DNA from: Panorpa germanica
Lineage: Eukaryota > Arthropoda > Insecta > Mecoptera > Panorpidae
Assembly: GCA_963678705.1 (NCBI GenBank)
Contig: OY783208.1
Span: forward strand, 17,929,486-17,993,485
DNA length: 64,000 bases
Reading direction: 5' to 3'
Shown here: positions 59,110-64,000 of the stretch, one piece after another
Numbering within the stretch: the stretch's first letter is position 1
Layout of the letters: each line of letters begins with the position of its first letter
Notes under the pieces: model-generated
Database searches by the model: none
Told to the model about the DNA's origin: nothing
Seen by the model: only the letters and a program-made list of their open reading frames with translations
Position numbers and translations under genes: made by a program

Positions 59110-59796
59110 ATGAACGAAGAAAAACAACAAATAAAACTGGAACTTAATCAGAAGTTAAATTTTACTATAAAAGTAGAAGATACATGTGTAAGCAAGAAAA
59201 ATACCTTACATGAAGAATGTGCCTCTGTAAATGAGAAAATATCACGAGATGAGTTCAAGGTGATAATCAAAGAAGAACCAGTTGAGAATTCAGATGAAGC
59301 AGAAACTTCAGTTCATGAAAATATTAGATTTGAACCTATGAGAAGATCAATCAAAATTATCGAAACTGAAAGCAAGATAAAAAAACTTGAATCAAAATTG
59401 AACAAGTTATATATTTGCGAAATATGTAATACATCATTTAACAAAGCGGAAATTGTGCAACATTTGCTTGTACACTACGGCAAGAAATCATATTCATGTA
59501 ATGAATGTAATAAGTCTTACACTCGGAATGATAGTTTAGTTATGCATAAACGGAGCCACACTGGAGAAAAGCCGTTTTCTTGTGACATATGTAATAAAAT
59601 GTTTGCAAGAACACATACCTTAAAACGACATAGAAATACACATTTTAATTTGAAACCGTTTTCTTGCACTCAATGTGTTAATCAGTATGGCACTTCAGAT
59701 GAATTCAAACGTTTTTCTTGTACAGAATGCAGTAAATCCTATGGACGAATAAGTAATCTAAACCGACATAAGAAAATACATCTAAATAATTTCTAA
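59110..59796 (+). CDS. C2H2 zinc-finger protein E, 228 residues
   Basis: The start is the ATG after the acceptor at about 59073; an in-frame ATG at 59038 lies in the intron and is rejected. The leader (residues 1-100) has IKLE, IKVE and IIKEEP motifs and closely parallels the THAP-gene leader (E-F-K-V-x-I-K-E-E-P-x3-S-D-E and H-E-N). Fingers: C-E-I-C-N-T-S-F; C-N-E-C-N-K-S-Y, which has a canonical T-G-E-K-P linker; C-D-I-C-N-K-M-F; a damaged one that lacks its histidines (C-T-Q-C-V-N-Q-Y ... D-E-F-K-R-F-S); and C-T-E-C-S-K-S-Y. It is a distant relative of the cassette family. Probable nuclear DNA-binding protein. Confidence 0.85.
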   Translation: MNEEKQQIKLELNQKLNFTIKVEDTCVSKKNTLHEECASVNEKISRDEFKVIIKEEPVENSDEAETSVHENIRFEPMRRSIKIIETESKIKKLESKLNKLYICEICNTSFNKAEIVQHLLVHYGKKSYSCNECNKSYTRNDSLVMHKRSHTGEKPFSCDICNKMFARTHTLKRHRNTHFNLKPFSCTQCVNQYGTSDEFKRFSCTECSKSYGRISNLNRHKKIHLNNF

Positions 59797-60546
59797 AGAA
59801 TCTTAGAGTTTTTTAGTCTCAGAAGTTTAGCTAGTAAAACAAATATATGATAAATATGTAAATGCATAACCGTACAAACATTTTGTCATATCGTAGTAAT
59901 GTCGCATATGTCTGATTAGCCTTTGTGTGACATTTTTTGAAGTACGTTCTACGCCACAGTTCGAAAATATATTTTGTTAGGATTTGGTTACGTTCAGGAC
60001 TTCATAAATGGAGTGTGAAATTGGCGCTAGTTGTGCGACTAGATTATTATAGAGGAGGGTTATGTAGAAGCGCATTAGTTGAAATCTAAGTAGACGTGGG
60101 GTAATGCATTTTACTGAGCCTCAGTTGCCCAGTACTAACATATGTTCTCCCGAACTCTGTTTGACTACTGTCTAACCGTTCTCTGATGCGAGATTGCTAA
60201 GATACGACAAATTGTTTGGAGGGTAGGTATTAAGAAAGGAGTAAGATACCGATTTTTATTATAAACATTTTTCGTTAAGTTAACTCCGGTCTTTGACAAA
60301 ACTAGATCAAAACCAATTTTTTAAAGTTAATATTGTAATTATAGTTTATAGTTTAACTGACTATTGAAAAGTCGGAACTAAATAAATTCAAAAATTTGTT
60401 GAAGATAGTAAAATTAATTACTAATTTCGCAGTTAACTTAAAATTTTAAACATATTTACTATAAAAATTAACCAATTTATACAATTTGGTAAACATAAAA
60501 TTATATAGCATTTATTAATACATTTATATGTTAAAACAATAAACAA
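59797..60546 (+). other. Stretch between ZF-E and the truncated ZF cassette
   Basis: This holds the ZF-E 3' flank. I see no clear AATAAA within the first 200 bp. There is no gene, and no sign of the cassette 5' module. Confidence 0.35.
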
Positions 60547-61016
60547 TTTGTCAATCAACTCAATTAAAACTGCATAAAATTACACATTTAGTTGTAAATC
60601 CATTTTCTTGTGACCTATGTAATAAAACGTTCAGTCTATCGCATGATTTAAAACAACATAAAAACACACATTTAGTTGTAAAACCATTTTCTTGCGATGA
60701 ATGTAGTAAAACGTTCAATCGTTTATCGCATTTAAAAGAACATAAAAACACACATCTAGATGTAAAACCATTTTCTTGCGACGAATGCAGTAAAACGTTT
60801 AGAATATTATCTAATTTAAAACAACATAAAAACACACATTTAGTTTTAAAACCATTTTCTTGCGATGAATGCATTAAAACGTTCAGTCGATCAACTCAAT
60901 TAGAACGACATAAAAACACACATTCAGTTACAACACCATTTTCTTGTGGTTTATGTAATATATGTTTCTCAACTGCAGGTACTCTAAAGAGACATCTAAA
61001 ACGTAATTTCCATTAG
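60547..61016 (+). pseudogene. Zinc-finger cassette D, 5'-truncated
   Basis: An open frame without an ATG starts inside a finger (S-T-Q-L-K-L-H-K) and contains four intact fingers, one degenerate one and the degenerate terminal finger (C-G-L-C-N-I-C-F-S-T-A-G-T-L-K-R-H-L-K-R-N) shared with ZF-C. The leader, first fingers and 5' module are missing. Linkers are L-V-V-K-P and L-D-V-K-P. The finger sequence itself is undamaged, so truncation was probably recent. Confidence 0.82.
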
Positions 61017-61640
61017 GTGGAGTAAGTCGTTTTTTCATATCCTAACTTATTCCTATTAGTTTTACTGTATGAAGTTTATTGAATAAATATTGGTAAAACG
61101 ACAAAGGACCCTGAACCGTTTTTATGTGGTATGGGACATCCTTTTCTTCTTAGTTAATTCTGTTAATGGTTTGTATTACATATTTAGACGTAAAATAATA
61201 ATTTATCTATATATAAGGAATGATGTAGACGCCTCAGGCAACATGCTCGTTGTCAATTTAACTACCCCTTGAATAACATCATTCCCCATACTCCAACTGG
61301 CTTATACCCCATCTCTGAAAACTAAATCAAACCTTATATTAATTCAACATTTAACTATATTCAATTAATTTGTATGTAACTAATTGTTTTTCATTTGTGA
61401 ACCAATAAACGTGTATTCTAAATAAAAGAAGACATCATGGTTTTATTTCTTCGAGGACATCCTTGTCCACTGTCTTCTGAGATCATCTGCTACTATTTTT
61501 TATTATCGTGTTTTTAATACTACATTTTTAGGGCCCCCTAAGGGTAAACAGGTTGGTCTGATGACGAAATCTTCACGCAATAAAAATCTTTATTACTTTT
61601 AATAGTTTTTGATGTTAGTACGGCAATTTTAAAAATAAAC
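61017..61640 (+). repeat. ZF-cassette 3' module, copy 4, internally deleted
   Basis: This follows the ZF-C 3' flank (GACAAAGGACCCTGAACCG, then TAAAATAATAATTTATCTAT), then jumps from AATGATGTAGA to GCCTCAGGCAACATGC. It thereby loses about 380 bp present in copies 1 and 2. It ends with AATAAAAGAAGACATC and the CTACATTTTTAGGGCCC block. Confidence 0.7.
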
Positions 61641-61693
61641 AATTGTACACAAAAACAGTTGTTGTAAAATTGTTTATTGGTAAGAATTAGTTC

Positions 61694-61791
61694 TTAAAGA
61701 AATAAATGTTTATTCTTAAAAATAACATCGTTGAGGTGACGTCCGATGCTTTGACAACATTCCTGGAATCTCAGATGAAGGTTTCTAATAA
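61694..61791 (-). pseudogene. Possible mariner/IS630-type transposase tail
   Basis: The minus strand reads V-I-R-N-L-H-L-R-F-Q-E-C-C-Q, then G-R-H-L-N-D-V-I-F and a stop. This pattern (R-F-x-x-C and G-x-H-L) resembles the end of mariner/IS630-like DDE transposases whose N-terminal HTH is DUF4817. Only about 30 residues survive, so this is tentative. Confidence 0.35.
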
Positions 61792-62099
61792 CATTATGAA
61801 GAAGAGGTCTGGAAATCGACGTAATTTTCACTCGCTTTTATTATTAAACTAAATGATAAATTATATTTTATGTTTTATAAAAACGTTTATTTATTTTTAC
61901 TTTGTATTCTTCGGACATAATAATTATTTTAATCTTCTAAGATACAAATCAAGAGGAAAATTTAATATTTATTGAACTACAAATTATCTATTACATTTAT
62001 TGGCAAAATGGTTGCGTCAAATAAGTTGTCTCGCGGGGGTTTGTTGCGCCTCCTAAGGTGGCGGATCGAGGAAGCCCGCTAGCTTGGTGGAGAGTGTTA

Positions 62100-62270
62100 A
62101 ACTACATATCACACACACACTCGTATGCGTAGCTGTTGTATAAACGAGATGACAAATCTACGGACGTGGCGTACAATGCATTAGAATTTTATATAACGTT
62201 GTATCACTTTAATTAACTAGAGAAAATGCCATTTTTAGTTCCAATAGCATCCACTTGTTGTTGTTCATTT
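62100..62270 (+). repeat. Repeat family R2, copy
   Basis: A (CA)n start, CGTATGCGTAGCTGTTGTATAA, a GGACGTGGCGTAC block and an AACGTTG block align with 54915-55075 and 47379-47507. It is non-coding. Confidence 0.55.
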
Positions 62271-62754
62271 ATTCAAGGCGACTTAGTGCTTATTGTTGCG
62301 GGTGTTTAATTGGAACAAACATTACTTTTTAAAGCTGTACCTTGATCCATACTTTTTCAGTTATTTTTTTAAAATTTGTTTTCATTTCTTATCTGAATTT
62401 TATAAATTTAATTTTGTTTTTAATTTTATTCAAAAAAAATATTTCTATGATTTAAATTAAATAGGGATTCTTGGAAATAGTAATCCATAATAATTGTCAA
62501 CCATATCAAGAAATTCTACAATTTCTGCTAATTAGTTGGTATTAATTGGGTACATCATGAGGCACTGCTGTACTTAGAACATTCAATGCCGCATTATGAT
62601 CTCCAGTGCCGTAATAGGAGAACACCCAATATGTCCAATTCTTGACCACGGTCTGGACTCTTTGCAACACTTTTACAAACTGCTTCGATGTTTTGTGTTT
62701 AACGACGGTCAAAGTATCTCAGATCACTAACTGGTTCAAGTCTCCTTGAATTTC
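62271..62754. other. Short intergenic stretch
   Basis: I see no gene. The sequence around 62540-62740 is less AT-rich than its surroundings but has stops in all frames. Confidence 0.35.
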
Positions 62755-63615
62755 TTAAATAAATTCTTCACAGTCGCTTAATTTAAATCACAGTTTGAAT
62801 CATAATTTGCACAAACGTTGCGAATTGTAACAGCCAAGTCTTCATTATGATTAAAACATTACTTAATAATGAAAACATAAGAAATTTTAGTAATAATTCA
62901 TTAAACGGACATGACGGCAAATATTGAAAATATTAAAAAAAACATGTTTCTTGATTTAACCTTAACTTTATTGAGAGGTTTATACATAAATTATAAATTT
63001 GGAATAAGATGTTGTATTATAATAAAATAAAGCTTAAATCAGTCGTTGAATAAATATTCAAGTTCATAAATCCCGCTAATACTATTTGAACGTTCCACAA
63101 TTGAATAAACCTCCCTCCACGTTTCATTACCGCAAAAAAAACAGAAAACCGAATAATCATTATTTTGACAGCTCATTGAAAAGGTAAGGACAACTAATTG
63201 TATTTGCAACTAATTCAATGAATATTTTACGAAAATAAACGGCTACAAATTTTTGATAAAAGTTGCTAGGTTATTACATAATACTCTATTATATTTAAAT
63301 GAATTTTAATTTTTAATAAATAATTACTGCTTTCATAGAGCAAGAAACTAAAAGTTAGTGGTTCATTGATTTAAGTGGTTGAGGGCTTGCTTTTGATAGG
63401 AACTTTATTTACTTAATGTTTAAGCATAAATTTCTTACAGAATAGTTTTGACATTAATTTTACTTTACTTTATTTGTTTTTATTATGTCACAAGGTTTTG
63501 TTTCATTTCTTAATCTTTTCAGATTTATTTCTTTTAACATTGATTTTTATTTTATAAATAATTTATAAATTCAATTTTTTTGTTTTTAGTAAACTTCTCA
63601 ATTGTTCTACATATA
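62755..63615 (+). promoter_or_regulatory. ZF-cassette 5' module upstream of ZF-F
   Basis: This aligns with 13203-14062 and 20248-21119 but is more diverged. Shared marks are GCACAAACGTT, AAATCCCGC and TTTTGACAGCTCATTG, with the TTTGTTTTTAG acceptor at about 63589. It lacks the inverted MITE pair that precedes the other two, so the pair joined the cassette after this lineage split or was lost here. Confidence 0.55.
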
Positions 63616-64000
63616 ATGGAGGATTCTAAATCCGAACAAATAAAGCTAGAAGTTGATGTTGGATTAACTGAACCAATAGACATGGAAAATTTAAACGGAG
63701 ATATCAAAATAGAAGTAGAAGAAGGACGCATCGTCAAAGAAGCAGCGCTATATGATGAAATAAAAACAGAATTTAAAGAAGAACCAGAATATAGTACAGA
63801 TGAGACTACACATTTACCCCGTGATGATTACTTCATAAAGCTTGAAGTTCCAGAGCAACAACGTCAAAGTGAAATGAATAGGAAGATGAAGCCTTATATC
63901 TGTGATGTATGTAACAAATTGTTCGACACTAAGGGAGAAATCATAAAACATTTGCGTGTACATTCAGCAAAGAAACTACATTCTTGTAATACATGTAGTA
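63616..64000 (+). CDS. C2H2 zinc-finger protein F, 5' part (runs off window)
   Basis: The first 128 codons are intact. The leader M-E-D-S-K-S-E-Q-I-K-L-E-V-D-V-G-L-T-E-P is like ZF-B and ZF-C. It continues with IKIEVEE, IKTE, KEEPE and the H-L-P-R-D-D-Y-F-I-K-L-E block, then the conserved first finger (C-D-V-C-N-K-L-F) and the start of the second (C-N-T-C-S). No stop interrupts it, unlike ZF-B. The finger array lies outside the window. Confidence 0.85.
   Translation, partial: MEDSKSEQIKLEVDVGLTEPIDMENLNGDIKIEVEEGRIVKEAALYDEIKTEFKEEPEYSTDETTHLPRDDYFIKLEVPEQQRQSEMNRKMKPYICDVCNKLFDTKGEIIKHLRVHSAKKLHSCNTCS

Noticed and set aside
60560-60874. 104-codon open stretch on the minus strand rich in F-L-C-C-F
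   Set aside because: It is the antisense shadow of the zinc-finger repeats. Similar shadows exist at 14878, 21398 and 22019.

Overview
This window is nuclear DNA of an arthropod, most likely an insect. The reasons are the very AT-rich sequence, short exons with GT-AG introns, multi-finger C2H2 genes whose leaders carry IKxE/KEEP motifs, a fibrinogen-related lectin gene, a sushi/CCP gene, and a mix of Copia, Helitron, CACTA, Mutator-like and foldback elements. I cannot fix the order or species from sequence alone. All coordinates come from reading the sequence by eye.

Layout. 0-5.2 kb: gene-poor, with a small two-exon minus-strand gene (3246-3637) holding a DUF4817-like helix-turn-helix and an acidic tail. 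6.5-8.7 kb: zinc-finger gene A and a decayed tandem fragment of it. 10.7-22.7 kb: a duplicated cassette family (inverted MITE pair, about 870 bp 5' module, C2H2 exon, about 1 kb 3' module). It holds ZF-B (14.06-15.18 kb, broken) and ZF-C (21.12-22.49 kb, intact), with a decayed Mutator-like/YqaJ element between them. Further members of the family lie at 60.5-61.6 kb (truncated) and 62.7-64.0 kb (ZF-F, running off the window). 22.7-25.7 kb: a 5'-truncated Copia element with its RT core deleted. 26.8-40.1 kb: a fibrinogen-related gene on the plus strand, preceded by a partial copy of its last intron and exon; a decayed minus-strand Helitron lies in the last intron. 40.2-42.6 kb: two abutting Helitron derivatives between 100-bp direct repeats. 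44.2-45.3 kb: two sushi/CCP exons on the minus strand, one with an in-frame stop. 47.6-52.7 kb: a complete-looking CACTA-like transposon with two genes, sitting inside a MITE. 53.2-57.7 kb: a multi-exon THAP gene on the minus strand. 59.1-59.8 kb: zinc-finger gene E.

How the genes relate. The host-like genes are mostly DNA-binding proteins of three kinds (C2H2 arrays, THAP, transposase-type HTH). All carry acidic stretches rich in psi-K-x-E (SUMO-consensus-like) motifs. The THAP and ZF-E leaders, on opposite strands about 3 kb apart, look homologous. With the tandem ZF cassettes and the many decayed transposons, this looks like a fast-evolving nursery of transposon-related or transposon-directed DNA-binding genes. 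That reading is an inference.
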